A stretch of DNA of 64,000 bases from an uncultured Chlorobiaceae bacterium. Lineage in GTDB: Bacteria > Bacteroidota > Chlorobiia > Chlorobiales > Chlorobiaceae. Within the stretch, counting starts at the first letter, position 1. Each line of letters opens with the position of its first letter. Positions 42,480 to 53,015 of this stretch are shown in pieces. The stretch covers positions 1 to 64,000 of the forward strand of contig CAIWUU010000174.1 in NCBI GenBank assembly GCA_903915955.1, in the 5' to 3' direction. The notes beneath the pieces were generated by a model. The model saw only the letters and a list, made by a program, of their open reading frames with translations, was not told where the DNA came from and made no database searches. Position numbers and translations under genes: made by a program.

Positions 42480-43907
42480 GTGCAATTAAGTAGTTACGAA
42501 GATCTTCGTTCAAAGATTGTCTCGCGTATGGTAACCTGTGAAGAGGTTGTGCGTTTTTATCTTGAACGTATTGACAGACATTGCAATGACAACATCTACA
42601 TAACAGTTTTTCATGAGCAGGCGCTTGAACGGGCAAGAACTCTTGATCGGAAACTCAGGGATGGAGGGGTTCCGGGCAAGTTGTTCGGTATGCCGATGGC
42701 TATCAAAGACAATATTGCGATAAAAGGAAGTAGGCTTACCTGTGCATCCAAAATTCTTGAACAGTACAAAAGTGTCTATGATGCAACCTCAGTTCTTCGG
42801 CTTGAGGCAGAAGATGCAATATTTCTGGGGAAAACCAACATGGATGAGTTTGCCATGGGCAGCTCAAATGAAAATTCAGCGTTTGGCAATGTCCCCAATC
42901 CGTTTGATAAAAAAAGAGTACCTGGCGGCAGCTCTGGTGGTTCGGCGGCAGCAGTTGCCAATGGACTTGCCATGGTAGCACTCGGTTCTGATACAGGCGG
43001 CTCTGTTCGTCAGCCAGCCGGTTTTTGTGATATTGTCGGGTTAAAACCAACTTACGGAAGGATCTCCCGCTATGGACTTGTGGCTTTTGCCTCTTCATTC
43101 GATCAGATAGGAGTATTAGCCAGGAACTGTGATGATGCAGCCCTTGTGCTTGAGGTTATGGCTGGAAGGGACGATCGGGATGCCACCTCTTCATCTCATG
43201 CTGTGCCGCCTTACTCTTCAGAGATGGCTGCTGTTTCGGTTGCAGGATTGAAGATTGGTGTTCCGAAAGAGTATTTCCCTGATAGCCTTAATCCTGATGT
43301 TGCTCGTATGGTCAAAGGAAAGCTTTCTGAACTTCGTGATCAGGGAGCTGAACTTGTTGACATTACACTTCCGGATAGTGAGTATGCTATCGCGGCCTAC
43401 TATATTCTTGTGACTGCCGAAGCCTCATCTAATCTTGCCCGTTTTGATGGTGCCCGGTATGGGTATCGTTCCGGGCATTCTACAGATCTTGCTGCCATGT
43501 ATGTGAATTCGAGGACGGAAGCGTTCGGCAGGGAGGTCAAGCGCAGGATTATGCTTGGAACTTATGTGCTCTCTGCGGGTTATTATGATACCTACTATAA
43601 AAAGGCGCAGCAGGTTCGTCGGGTGTTTCAGGAGCGATACCGCGAAGCACTTGAGAAGGTTGATGTTATTGCTGGTCCGACATCACCATTTCCCCCTTTT
43701 GGCATAGGAGATAAAACCGGTGATCCTCTTGAGATGTATCTTGCCGATGTTTTCACTGTTCCTGCAAGTATTGTTGGTATGCCGGCAGTCAGTGTTCCGC
43801 TTGGATTTGACAGTTTGAATCTTCCCGTGGGAATGCACCTTATCTGCAACTTTTTCGAGGAGGGAAAGCTGCTTGGTATTGCGAAACAGATGCAGTGCTC
43901 TCTATAA
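42480..43907 (+). CDS. gatA: Asp-tRNA(Asn)/Glu-tRNA(Gln) amidotransferase subunit A
   Basis: [96 protein letters not shown] start. Confidence 0.97.
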   Translation: MQLSSYEDLRSKIVSRMVTCEEVVRFYLERIDRHCNDNIYITVFHEQALERARTLDRKLRDGGVPGKLFGMPMAIKDNIAIKGSRLTCASKILEQYKSVYDATSVLRLEAEDAIFLGKTNMDEFAMGSSNENSAFGNVPNPFDKKRVPGGSSGGSAAAVANGLAMVALGSDTGGSVRQPAGFCDIVGLKPTYGRISRYGLVAFASSFDQIGVLARNCDDAALVLEVMAGRDDRDATSSSHAVPPYSSEMAAVSVAGLKIGVPKEYFPDSLNPDVARMVKGKLSELRDQGAELVDITLPDSEYAIAAYYILVTAEASSNLARFDGARYGYRSGHSTDLAAMYVNSRTEAFGREVKRRIMLGTYVLSAGYYDTYYKKAQQVRRVFQERYREALEKVDVIAGPTSPFPPFGIGDKTGDPLEMYLADVFTVPASIVGMPAVSVPLGFDSLNLPVGMHLICNFFEEGKLLGIAKQMQCSL

Positions 43908-43953
43908 TCTCTGGTAACCTCCTAATAACTATTAATCTTAATAAATCTGTACT

Positions 43954-44853
43954 ATGAGCGTATTAGTGAACAAGGATACCCGCCTGCTCGTGCAGGGGAT
44001 AACCGGTACGGAAGGTACTTTTCATACCTCCCAGATTCTTGAATATGGAACCAATGTGGTTGCCGGGGTTACTCCTGGAAAAGGTGATCTTCTCTATCAT
44101 GGAAACGAAAAAGACAAGTTCTGTCGTCCAGTGCCGGTTTTCAATACAGTACGGGAAGCTGTAGAGAAAGCGGAAGCCAACGTAACAGTTATTTTTGTAC
44201 CTGCACCATTTGCTGCTGATGCAATCATGGAGGCTGCGGATGCCGGGTTGAAAGTGATCATCTGTATTACTGAAGGTATTCCAGTTAACGACATGATGAA
44301 AGCCTTTGCATTCGTCAAGCAGAAGGGAGCTGTTCTTATTGGGCCAAATTGTCCAGGTGTTATTACTCCAGGAGAGGCTAAAGTTGGCATTATGCCAGGC
44401 TTTATCCATAAAAAAGGGACGATTGGTGTTGTTTCCCGCAGTGGAACCCTGACTTATGAAGCGGTACATCAGCTTACCCAGGTAGGTCTGGGCCAGTCAA
44501 CCTGTATTGGCATTGGTGGTGACCCGATTATTGGTACGCAGTTCATCGATGCAGTCAAGCTCTTTGCCGCTGATGATGAGACGGAAGGGCTGGTCATGAT
44601 CGGTGAAATAGGTGGCAGTGCCGAAGAAGAGGCTGCCGCATATATTCAGAAGTATTTCAAAAAACCTGTGATAGGATTTATCGCTGGTCGAACAGCGCCT
44701 CCAGGTCGCAGAATGGGGCATGCTGGCGCAATTGTATCAGGAGGCAAAGGGACAGCAGAAGACAAGATAAAAGCAATGGAAGCAGCTGGCATTCACGTCG
44801 TTGACAGTCCGGCCGATATCGGCGAAGCCATGATTAAAGCTTTGGGTCGGTAA
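43954..44853 (+). CDS. sucD: Succinyl-CoA synthetase alpha subunit
   Basis: [71 protein letters not shown]. Confidence 0.97.
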   Translation: MSVLVNKDTRLLVQGITGTEGTFHTSQILEYGTNVVAGVTPGKGDLLYHGNEKDKFCRPVPVFNTVREAVEKAEANVTVIFVPAPFAADAIMEAADAGLKVIICITEGIPVNDMMKAFAFVKQKGAVLIGPNCPGVITPGEAKVGIMPGFIHKKGTIGVVSRSGTLTYEAVHQLTQVGLGQSTCIGIGGDPIIGTQFIDAVKLFAADDETEGLVMIGEIGGSAEEEAAAYIQKYFKKPVIGFIAGRTAPPGRRMGHAGAIVSGGKGTAEDKIKAMEAAGIHVVDSPADIGEAMIKALGR

Positions 44854-44869
44854 GATGATATAAGGTTTT

Positions 44870-44900
44870 GAGTGGACTCATACCTTCTATGAGTCCACTC
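44870..44900. terminator. Convergent-gene hairpin lacking a U-tract
   Basis: GAGTGGACTCATA-CCTTC-TATGAGTCCACTC, perfect 13-bp inverted repeat between sucD(+) and the kdsD-like gene(-). Confidence 0.6.
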
Positions 44901-44914
44901 ACTCTTGTAACTCT

Positions 44915-45895
44915 TTAGAGCCCCAGCGTAATCAAATCATGGATATGCACCATTCCCACCGGTCGTTCTTCACGGTCACACACCAGCAACTGCGTTATAC
45001 GCCAGGTTTCAAGAATATCAAGACACTCCTTGGCCATTGTTTCTGTAGAGACGGTTTTGGGATGAGGTGTCATAACCTCTCCGGCACTGAGGCTTAAAAA
45101 CTCTTTGCCACTCTGAACCATGCGGCGAAGGTCACCATCAGTAAATATTCCACGGAGAACCCCTTCTGCATTTACAACAGCGCTGACACCGTATCGTTTT
45201 GAGGTCATTTCAAGGATAAGATCAGTCACGGAGGCTTGTTCAGCCACAACAGGCACAGCGTTACCCTTGGCCATGATATCACTGACTTTAACTGTCAATC
45301 GTCGACCAAGGGAACCTTTAGGATGTGTCAGCGCAAAATCTCTCTGTGTGAACTTTTTCTGTTGCATCAAACAAACAGCAAGAGCATCCCCCATCGCCAA
45401 CATTGCTGTCGTTGAGGTTGTCGGTGCCAGATCGTAAGGACAGGCCTCTTTTTCTATACCAGTATCCAGAGTGATATCCGCATTCAGAGCAAGAAATGAG
45501 CGAAGGTTGCCAGTCATGGCAATAATCCTGGCACCGATCTGCCTGAGCGCGGGGAGGATAAAATTCAGCTCCTCCGTTGTGCCACTTTTCGACAGACAGA
45601 CAACAACATCGTGTGGCCCAACAATGCCAAGATCGCCGTGCGCAGCATCTGCGGGGTGAAGGAAAAGGGCAGTTGAGCCCGTTGATGACATCGTTGCCGC
45701 TATTTTCTGGCCAATAATACCCGATTTACCCATACCGGAGATAATAATTTTTCCTTTACAGGATACTAAAAGTTCTACAGCAGATGCAAAGTTTTCATCA
45801 AGCCGTTGTGCGATGAGGAGAATGGCTTGTGCCTCCTGTTCAAGGATTGTTTTTCCGCTTGCGGTAATAGTCATGGTTTGGAATGGTTCGCTCAT
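44915..45895 (-). CDS. KpsF/KdsD family arabinose-5-phosphate isomerase
   Basis: SIS domain (GKIIISGMGKSGIIGQKIAATMSSTGSTALFLHPADAAHGDLG) and two CBS domains. Confidence 0.95.
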   Translation of the reverse strand: MSEPFQTMTITASGKTILEQEAQAILLIAQRLDENFASAVELLVSCKGKIIISGMGKSGIIGQKIAATMSSTGSTALFLHPADAAHGDLGIVGPHDVVVCLSKSGTTEELNFILPALRQIGARIIAMTGNLRSFLALNADITLDTGIEKEACPYDLAPTTSTTAMLAMGDALAVCLMQQKKFTQRDFALTHPKGSLGRRLTVKVSDIMAKGNAVPVVAEQASVTDLILEMTSKRYGVSAVVNAEGVLRGIFTDGDLRRMVQSGKEFLSLSAGEVMTPHPKTVSTETMAKECLDILETWRITQLLVCDREERPVGMVHIHDLITLGL

Positions 45896-46016
45896 ACTCT
45901 TCTGGCAGAATAGATGCTTCAGTGAAGAAAAGATGGTTGGTTACTATTTTTATAAAAGGTAATATCGGCTAAATTGATGAAATACCATTTTCTTTGCTAA
46001 TCATAACAATTTTCTC

Positions 46017-46364
46017 ATGAGTTGGCTCGTTCTTCTGGGTTTATCCCTGTTCGTATTTTTTATCTTTGTTATCTTGTTTCGCAAGTTTGTGGGCTATATG
46101 AAAAAAGAGCAGAATCTGGTCATTGAGTCATTCCATGACGCGCTTATCGACAAAGATAATCCTGTTGGCCTGAACAAGGAAGAGCTGGATAAACTCAAGC
46201 AGCAGCAAGAGGAGGCACAGCGCCACCTCCGCGATGTCATATCAAGAATCCCTGTGATTCAGAAAGATGGCAGATTTCAGATTGATGAAGAGGCCATCAG
46301 GCAGAGACGAGCTGAGGCTCAAAGCAACGGAACGTCCGAGACGGTAACGAATGATAATGTATAA
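46017..46364 (+). CDS. Small membrane-anchored protein of unknown function
   Basis: 115 aa, N-terminal TM (SWLVLLGLSLFVFFIFVILF) and charged helical tail; 22 nt before flippase gene. Confidence 0.65.
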   Translation: MSWLVLLGLSLFVFFIFVILFRKFVGYMKKEQNLVIESFHDALIDKDNPVGLNKEELDKLKQQQEEAQRHLRDVISRIPVIQKDGRFQIDEEAIRQRRAEAQSNGTSETVTNDNV

Positions 46365-46386
46365 GGCTCTCTGATTTTTCTTCTGC

Positions 46387-47907
46387 ATGCTCTCAAAATT
46401 AAAGCTTCTTTTCAAAGATACAGTTATCTACGGATCGAGTACTATTCTTGCCCGTAGCCTCAATTATCTGCTGGTTCCTCTCTATGCCAACAAACTCTCC
46501 ACGTTTGATAATGGCATACAGACTATCATCTACGCCAATATAGCTCTGGCAAATGTTCTTTTTTCTTATGGCCTTGAGACCTCCTACCTCAAAGTGGTAT
46601 CAGACTCTGCACAGAAAGAGAGAGACGAAACGCAGCTTTTTTCCACGGCCTTTATCACGCTTTTTGTGACATCAACGCTTTTTGCGTTTCTGATTGCCAT
46701 CTTTGCCCCGGATCTCGCCCAACTTATCGGGCTCTCTTCTGGAGACTACCTCTTTGTCCGGTTCGCAGCCCTGATTTTATGGCTTGATACTTTGCTGGTT
46801 ATACCCTTTGCGGAATTGCGTCTTAAAAGAAAAGCCTTTCAGTTTGCGATTGCCAGAGTGGTTGGAGTGATTGCTGTGGTTGCATGCGCGATTATTCTGA
46901 TTGTTCCCTTCCATTTTGGATTGTCGGGTGTCTTTATTGCCGAGGCATTTGGCTCATTAGTGAGTCTTCTTCTGGTTATTCCTGTGTTCCGTCAGTTCAG
47001 GCTGTTCTATTCATCGATACAGTTGCGCGACATGTTGCGCATTGGCTTGCCCTATGTTCCAACCGGTATCGCCGGTCTGTTGATTCATCTTATAGACCGG
47101 AACATATTAATTCGTATACCAGCCTCCGACATTGAGCGCATTTACGGCCCAGGCTATCAGGCATCTGACATTGTTGGGATTTATGGAAGGATCGCTGCTT
47201 TCGGTGTTGTCCTGCAACTTGTTATCCAGGTCTTCCGCTTTGCATGGCAGCCTTTTTTTTTGCAACACTCCAAAGATCCCGATGCTAAAAGGCTTTTTCA
47301 GCACGTGCTCAGCATTTCAACTCTTGTTACCATGTTTCTTGCACTTGCAGCCACCTTTTTTATTCCGGATCTTGTTCGCTACCACTATGCAGGAAGCTTT
47401 TACCTGCTTCCACCCCGTTACTGGATAGGGCTTTCAATTCTGCCATGGATTTTTCTGAGTTATGTCTTTGACATGATTTCAACCAACCTTTCTGCTGGAC
47501 TTCTCATCACCGGCAATACCCGTTACCTGCCCATAGTCACCTTTTCGGGCGCCGCAGTGACCGCCATCTTCTGCTGGTGGTTTATTCCCTTGAGTGGTAT
47601 GGATGGAGCGGCTTACGCCATTGTTGCTGGCACAGCCGTCATGTGCCTGGTGATGGCATGGTACTCTCTGAGATTTTTTCCGATTCCCCACGACTGGCTC
47701 AAGCTTTTTCTCATTCTTGTTGCAGGCATTGCTTTGGCCTCAATTCAATTCTCCATTGGCGCAGAGCTTCCACGAACAGGAGCTGTGGTTACTGTGAAAG
47801 TGGGGTTACTGTTGCTCTATTTCGGGATTGTGGTCGTGCTGTTTCATAAGGAGACCGCGCTTGTTGTTGTGAAAGTTGGCAAGAAATTCGGGAAGAGGAT
47901 ACCATAG
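46387..47907 (+). CDS. Polysaccharide/oligosaccharide flippase (MATE/MVF, Wzx-like)
   Basis: 506 aa, about 12-14 TM helices; [39 protein letters not shown]-terminus. Confidence 0.88.
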   Translation: MLSKLKLLFKDTVIYGSSTILARSLNYLLVPLYANKLSTFDNGIQTIIYANIALANVLFSYGLETSYLKVVSDSAQKERDETQLFSTAFITLFVTSTLFAFLIAIFAPDLAQLIGLSSGDYLFVRFAALILWLDTLLVIPFAELRLKRKAFQFAIARVVGVIAVVACAIILIVPFHFGLSGVFIAEAFGSLVSLLLVIPVFRQFRLFYSSIQLRDMLRIGLPYVPTGIAGLLIHLIDRNILIRIPASDIERIYGPGYQASDIVGIYGRIAAFGVVLQLVIQVFRFAWQPFFLQHSKDPDAKRLFQHVLSISTLVTMFLALAATFFIPDLVRYHYAGSFYLLPPRYWIGLSILPWIFLSYVFDMISTNLSAGLLITGNTRYLPIVTFSGAAVTAIFCWWFIPLSGMDGAAYAIVAGTAVMCLVMAWYSLRFFPIPHDWLKLFLILVAGIALASIQFSIGAELPRTGAVVTVKVGLLLLYFGIVVVLFHKETALVVVKVGKKFGKRIP

Positions 47908-47922
47908 AGTGCGGAGTTTTTG

Positions 47923-48420
47923 TTACTGCCGCTGTTCAATCCATCTATTCATCCTCATGGCGTGTTTGTGTGCAGTAATCTGGTTGAGCACCTGTTTGAG
48001 CGAATCACGTTGGGCAGGTGTGCATACCTTTGCCAGTGCATGAAAATGCAAAGCTAGTTCACGCTCTATGGTAACCTGATGATTGCCGATACTTAAGGCT
48101 ATAGTCCCAAGTATTTTATTATCAGGGTTTGCTTTGAGTGATTCTTCTACCAGTTGTTGTTTCAGCAGAGCGATGCTCTCCATCTCAGGTCTGACTTTGA
48201 TAAAATGCTGTTGACGCAGTTGACGGAAAGAGAGAGCCTGGGACTTGCTGAGGGCCAGAGACTCAACAAATGCAGTATGTGATCCAAATCGATCTCCTCC
48301 AGGTATCGTCCGTACTCTGCACGTGTTTTGCCAGAAAAGCACACCGAGCAGCGTCATGTTAAACACAGCGAGAAGAACAAGAGCTACTGTAACAAGGCGC
48401 TTTGAAGCGAGAACATTCAT
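47923..48420 (-). CDS. Membrane-anchored CpxP/ZraP/CnrX-like periplasmic protein
   Basis: N-terminal TM anchor; periplasmic helical LSLSKSQ..FRQLRQQHFIKVRPEM... CTPAQRDSLKQVLNQI (LTPAQ-type motif). Confidence 0.72.
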   Translation of the reverse strand: MNVLASKRLVTVALVLLAVFNMTLLGVLFWQNTCRVRTIPGGDRFGSHTAFVESLALSKSQALSFRQLRQQHFIKVRPEMESIALLKQQLVEESLKANPDNKILGTIALSIGNHQVTIERELALHFHALAKVCTPAQRDSLKQVLNQITAHKHAMRMNRWIEQRQ

Positions 48421-48455
48421 AGTATTTTATCAGGGTACGTGTTTTCCTCTGCACA

Positions 48456-48490
48456 AAAAAGCAGGCTTCGAAGTTGTCAACCTGCTTTTT
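48456..48490 (-). terminator. Hairpin between spy-like and cnrX-like genes
   Basis: AAAAAGCAGG...CCTGCTTTTT, 10-bp stem with A/T runs both sides. Confidence 0.65.
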
Positions 48491-48511
48491 CATGCTTTCG
48501 GGGTTAATTAC

Positions 48512-48976
48512 TTATTTCAGCATCATCCCACCATAACCACCTGGCCTCGGCCATCCAGCCGTCATAGTGCGCATGGAATCGAGTTGAGCAGGGGTCAATA
48601 TTGCAGCAACTTCGGCCATTTGAGTACTACTCAGGCGGGCTAGCGCAGTATGCTGTTTTCCAATCTGTTCTGAGAGCTGATAAATTTTTTTGTTATCCGG
48701 TTTAGCTTTCAAAGACTCTGTTTGCAACTCACGCTCCATTGCTGCAAGCTTTCTTCTTTCGGATGATACCTTACGGAAATGAATTGACCGGAGCTCATCC
48801 ATCTTCTCACTTTGTTTCTCGTTCAGTCCCAGACGCTCCTCCATCATGGTTACCCCGCATCCTGCCCCTCTGCCACCGAACCCCCCCATAGATGTGCAGC
48901 CTGGTGCTGCTGAAGCGCTGTTGAATCCAAGCAGCAATGCCGACGCTGCCAATACCACCAATGTTTTTTTCATCAT
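48512..48976 (-). CDS. Spy/CpxP family periplasmic chaperone-like protein
   Basis: Signal peptide MKKTLVVLAASALLLGFNSASA; LGLNEKQSEKMDELRSIHFRK; ILTPAQLDSMRTM; start refined (SD GGAGAG before ATGATG). Confidence 0.78.
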   Translation of the reverse strand: MMKKTLVVLAASALLLGFNSASAAPGCTSMGGFGGRGAGCGVTMMEERLGLNEKQSEKMDELRSIHFRKVSSERRKLAAMERELQTESLKAKPDNKKIYQLSEQIGKQHTALARLSSTQMAEVAAILTPAQLDSMRTMTAGWPRPGGYGGMMLK

Positions 48977-49033
48977 CTCTCCTTTTTGTCGTGTGTGTTG
49001 TCGTCTCATGGTTTTTAGATAATAAAACAGGAG

Positions 49034-49393
49034 TCAAGGTGTCGTGCGTTCATAAGAGGTAGTCCGGTCATAGTAGGCAAACTCCTGACTCGAATAATCA
49101 TCACTCTGACTCTCTGCAAGTTGACCAGCTTCCACCATTGCCTGGTCTTTATCAGGTTTTACAAGAAGAAGTGCGGACGCAAGATTGACGACAAGAAGCA
49201 TGACAAGAAACGCCAGCTTATACTCGCTACGCGTGTTGCCCCGGCCCTTCACCCTCCTCTCCAGCTCATCTTCTATTCTCCGCATAAGCCGCACCCTGAA
49301 AAGATGATGAACCTCAAGAGGCTTTACCTCATCAAGCAACTGCATAGTTCGCCTCACTTCAGCCGCTATGTTTTCATTATACTTTTTCATCAT
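49034..49393 (-). CDS. Single-TM protein, candidate anti-sigma factor
   Basis: Cytoplasmic helices then TM (YKLAFLVMLLVVNLASALLLV); located directly after ECF sigma gene; start refined to ATGATG after AGGAG. Confidence 0.55.
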   Translation of the reverse strand: MMKKYNENIAAEVRRTMQLLDEVKPLEVHHLFRVRLMRRIEDELERRVKGRGNTRSEYKLAFLVMLLVVNLASALLLVKPDKDQAMVEAGQLAESQSDDYSSQEFAYYDRTTSYERTTP

Positions 49394-49455
49394 TTTCTCC
49401 TGTTTCATTACATGGGACGACAGGTTTCTTAAAAACTTGCGGGTGCTGAAAAAAA

Positions 49456-49998
49456 TCAATGTCCAGCATAATAAGCATAGAGCTTGTCATGAAGCTTTTT
49501 TTTTGCCCTGTGGACCAGAGACTCGACGGCTGGAATTGATGTTTTGAGGATATCAGCAATTTCCTTATTACTGTATCCCTCCTGTTTGCTGAGGATGAAT
49601 GCTGCTTTCTGGCTTTCAGGGAGGGAATCAAGAGCATCCTGCAATATTCTGGCTCGCTCATTACCTGCGAATGCTTCAGCGGGATTATCACGAGAGGGAG
49701 CGGCAATATCATCGGCTGGATCAGTGAGGCCAATCATCCTTTTCAGCGAACTGAACCTTTTTTTTCGGTTCAGTCGCCGCAGATGATCAAGGGATTTCGT
49801 GACAGCAATCCGGTATATCCATGTTGAAAGTTTTGACTCTTCACGGAACTGTTCAAGAGAACGGAAAACCTCGACAAATACATCCTGCGCAAGATCCTCG
49901 GCATCTTCACGGTTGAAGACGAATCGATAGCATGTATTGATCACCATCTCCTGATGTTCAGTAACAAGGGCTTTGAACAACTCATCTCTGGAGGTCAT
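49456..49998 (-). CDS. RNA polymerase ECF-type sigma factor
   Basis: [50 protein letters not shown] (sigma2) and [47 protein letters not shown] (sigma4); start refined to 49998. Confidence 0.94.
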   Translation of the reverse strand: MTSRDELFKALVTEHQEMVINTCYRFVFNREDAEDLAQDVFVEVFRSLEQFREESKLSTWIYRIAVTKSLDHLRRLNRKKRFSSLKRMIGLTDPADDIAAPSRDNPAEAFAGNERARILQDALDSLPESQKAAFILSKQEGYSNKEIADILKTSIPAVESLVHRAKKKLHDKLYAYYAGH

Positions 49999-50023
49999 AC
50001 TTGTCTTAAGCCCCACACTCTCA

Positions 50024-51406
50024 TCAGGCAAGCTTTGCAGCAAAAGCAAGTACTTTGTCAACTTTCTCTTGAGAGTCCGCTTCGCAATAGATGCGTAATA
50101 TCGGTTCAGTACCTGATGGCCGTATCAGCATCCATCCACCCTCGAAATGATATTTATAGCCATCAAGATTACTGAACTTCAGTACTTTGTAGCCAGCAAT
50201 CGAATCCAGATTTCCGCCTGCTGCACGGTCGATAATTGCCTGTTTTTTTGCATCACTTACATGCAGATCGAGGCGATTATAACAGAAAAAGCCATACTCA
50301 TCATAAAGCTCTTCAACAAGCTGTGAAAGGGTTTTATCCCGGCGAGTCATCATTTCAAGAATCAACAGTCCGGTATAAACTCCGTCGCGTTCAGGCAGAA
50401 AGGCTGTAATGCCAATGCCGCCAGACTCTTCACCACCCATAAGAATATCGTTGGTGGTCATGAGTTTGCTCACATACTTGAAGCCGACTTGCAGCTCATG
50501 CATGACAAGATTATGCTTGTGGCATATTTTGTCGATCACGTCGGTCAGGGCAAACGTCTTTGCAACCTCACCAGTTTTGTGTTTTTCCTCAACGAGATCT
50601 TTGAGAATAATGGCAAAAAGTTTGTGTGAATCAACAAATGCACCATTTTCATCGAGCATACCGATCCTGTCGGCGTCACCATCATTGATAATGGCAACAT
50701 CAGGTTCAACCTCCTTGAAGAATTCGATAAACTCTCCAATATACTGAGGCATCGGCTCTGGATTGATTCCTCCAAAACCGGGATTAACACTACAGTGATA
50801 ACAACTGAGCATCGACTCATCAAACAGGCTGGTTAGCAGATCTTGCCCGGCGCCATACATGGCATTGTGTGCTATCTTTATTCTTGATTCGCGGATCAAC
50901 GGCAGATCAATGCAGCTTTTCAGATAGGTGAGATAGAAACCCTTCATATCGACCAGCTCAACCAGCTTTTTGTCACCCTTGATTTCTGTTTCAGTATCAA
51001 TCAGGCCAAGGTTTTTTTCTATTTCAGCAATCACCTCTGGATGTGCGGGGCCGCCATACGATGCCTTGACCTTGAATCCATTATAGATTGAAGGGTTATG
51101 GGAAGCGGTAATGACAATACCTCCCGCAAGCTGCTTCGCTTTTGTGAAAAGAGAGACGGCAGGAGTTGATGCAAAGCTGTTCGACAGAAAAACCTTCAGC
51201 CCTTGTGAAGAGAAGACCTCAGCGGTATATTCAGCAAAATCCTTTGACATGAAGCGTGTATCGTATCCGACGCATACTCCTTTCGCCCGGTTTGGGTGAC
51301 CAAGAAAGTAGCGTGCAGATGCCAGCGCAGCAAGCTTCAGATTATCAAAGGTGTAGTCCTTTGCGATAATTGCGCGCCATCCGTCAGTACCGAATTTAAC
51401 TTGCAT
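50024..51406 (-). CDS. Phosphoglucomutase/phosphomannomutase family protein
   Basis: [71 protein letters not shown]. Confidence 0.93.
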   Translation of the reverse strand: MQVKFGTDGWRAIIAKDYTFDNLKLAALASARYFLGHPNRAKGVCVGYDTRFMSKDFAEYTAEVFSSQGLKVFLSNSFASTPAVSLFTKAKQLAGGIVITASHNPSIYNGFKVKASYGGPAHPEVIAEIEKNLGLIDTETEIKGDKKLVELVDMKGFYLTYLKSCIDLPLIRESRIKIAHNAMYGAGQDLLTSLFDESMLSCYHCSVNPGFGGINPEPMPQYIGEFIEFFKEVEPDVAIINDGDADRIGMLDENGAFVDSHKLFAIILKDLVEEKHKTGEVAKTFALTDVIDKICHKHNLVMHELQVGFKYVSKLMTTNDILMGGEESGGIGITAFLPERDGVYTGLLILEMMTRRDKTLSQLVEELYDEYGFFCYNRLDLHVSDAKKQAIIDRAAGGNLDSIAGYKVLKFSNLDGYKYHFEGGWMLIRPSGTEPILRIYCEADSQEKVDKVLAFAAKLA

Positions 51407-51523
51407 TCTTTATTGATTTTGATATAATTAAGCGAGGGAACAACTCTGGCATAGCAATAAAAGATAAATAAACCAAACAAAGATACAGATTTTCGGTCGT
51501 TCATCCAATTATCATCTTTTTTG

Positions 51524-52666
51524 ATGGCAAAGAAGCTTTTTGTTTTAGCCGGTGAAGTTTCCGGAGACATGCATGCCGCCGGAGCCATTGCTGAACTGTT
51601 GCAAGCACGCCCTGATGTTAAGGTATTTGGTGTTGGTGGTCCTAAAATAAGGGCACTTGGTGCGGAACTTCTCTATGATACCGCGCAGATGAGCATTATG
51701 GGCATGGTCGAAGTGATAAAACATGCCAGCTTTCTTCGGCGGGTTATTCGTGAGCTAAAGGCGGCCGTGCTTCGAGAAAAACCTTCAGTCGCGCTTCTTG
51801 TGGATTATCCGGGAATGAACCTTATTATGGCTCGTTTTTTGCGCGAGCTTGGTATTCCCGTTATCTACTATATCTCTCCCCAGGTTTGGGCCTGGAAAGA
51901 GGGGAGGGTAAAGGCGATCAAGCGTGATGTTGACCGGTTACTGGTGATTTTCGATTTTGAAGTTGAATTTTTTCAGCGTCATGGCATCCATGCGGAATTT
52001 GTCGGTCATCCCGTTATTGAAGAGCTTGCCGAACTCAGCTTTCCGCCTCAGGAGTTGTTCCTGAAGAAACATACTCTTGCTTCTGAAACTCACCTTCTCG
52101 GTCTGCTTCCAGGAAGTCGCAAGCAGGAGATTGCGCACATTCTGCCAGATATGTTGCAAGCGGCACGTCTGCTGAGCAAGGAGTATCGTGTAGTTGTTCT
52201 TTTAGGACGAGCAGCACATCTTGACAAAGAGCTATTCCAGATTTTGTCGGACTATCAAGAGCTCTCCATTATTGAGTGTTCAGCCTATGAGGTGATGCAG
52301 TACAGTGAGCTTGTTTTGGTCACCTCCGGAACCGCCACATTCGAATCACTATGTTTTGGTGTGCCGATGATTGTTGTGTACAGGACAGGGCAGCTCAATT
52401 ACCTGATTGCCCGTCAGTTGGTCAAGCTGAAAAGTATCTCATTGGCTAATATTGTGGCGAAAGGACTCCTGAGCAGTGACAGGGCAGTGCCCGAGCTGAT
52501 TCAGCAGGAGGCGAATGGTGCAGAGATATTCCGGCAGGCACGGATGATTCTTGATGATCCCTCCGTTGCCAGTGCCATGCGCAGCGAACTGCTTGCAGCA
52601 CGGGCTAAACTTGCCGAAATTTCCCCTTCGCCAAGAGTTGCTGCTATTTTGCAGGAATATCTTTAA
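51524..52666 (+). CDS. lpxB: Lipid-A-disaccharide synthase
   Basis: LFVLAGEVSGDMHAAGAIAEL, VLLVDYPGMNLIMARFLRELGIPVIYYISPQVWAWKEGRVKAIKRDVDRLLVIFDFE. Confidence 0.96.
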   Translation: MAKKLFVLAGEVSGDMHAAGAIAELLQARPDVKVFGVGGPKIRALGAELLYDTAQMSIMGMVEVIKHASFLRRVIRELKAAVLREKPSVALLVDYPGMNLIMARFLRELGIPVIYYISPQVWAWKEGRVKAIKRDVDRLLVIFDFEVEFFQRHGIHAEFVGHPVIEELAELSFPPQELFLKKHTLASETHLLGLLPGSRKQEIAHILPDMLQAARLLSKEYRVVVLLGRAAHLDKELFQILSDYQELSIIECSAYEVMQYSELVLVTSGTATFESLCFGVPMIVVYRTGQLNYLIARQLVKLKSISLANIVAKGLLSSDRAVPELIQQEANGAEIFRQARMILDDPSVASAMRSELLAARAKLAEISPSPRVAAILQEYL

Positions 52667-52683
52667 CAGAACAAGAGGCGCTT

Positions 52684-52971
52684 ATGGAAAAAACGGTAGA
52701 ATATCTCACCAGTCATCCGGTGTTTTTTGTTATCGCCGTGATCATTTCTGTCATGATTCTCTTCTCTTCGCTCAAAAAAATTGTGGAGCTTCTGCTTATG
52801 GTTGCAGCTCTTGTTGTGCTCTATGCTGCGTATCTCTACCTCAGCGGGGGCCATGTTCCTGAACTCTTTCGGAGTATTGAGCAGTTTTTCAGTCACTGGT
52901 TCCATCTTCTGGGCGATGCCATAACCTGGCTCTTCAATCTTTTGAAGTCCCCGAAGAGAGAGCTGCTGTAA
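52684..52971 (+). CDS. Small membrane protein, unknown function
   Basis: 95 aa, 2 hydrophobic segments, 17 nt after lpxB and before a terminator. Confidence 0.6.
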   Translation: MEKTVEYLTSHPVFFVIAVIISVMILFSSLKKIVELLLMVAALVVLYAAYLYLSGGHVPELFRSIEQFFSHWFHLLGDAITWLFNLLKSPKRELL

Positions 52972-52979
52972 ATGGAGAC

Positions 52980-53013
52980 GGGGTAACAGTGATTTGAATC
53001 TGTTACCCCTTTT
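52980..53013 (+). terminator. Intrinsic terminator between lpxB operon and GH13 gene
   Basis: GGGGTAACAG-TGATTTGAAT-CTGTTACCCC-TTTT. Confidence 0.8.
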
Positions 53014-53015
53014 CC

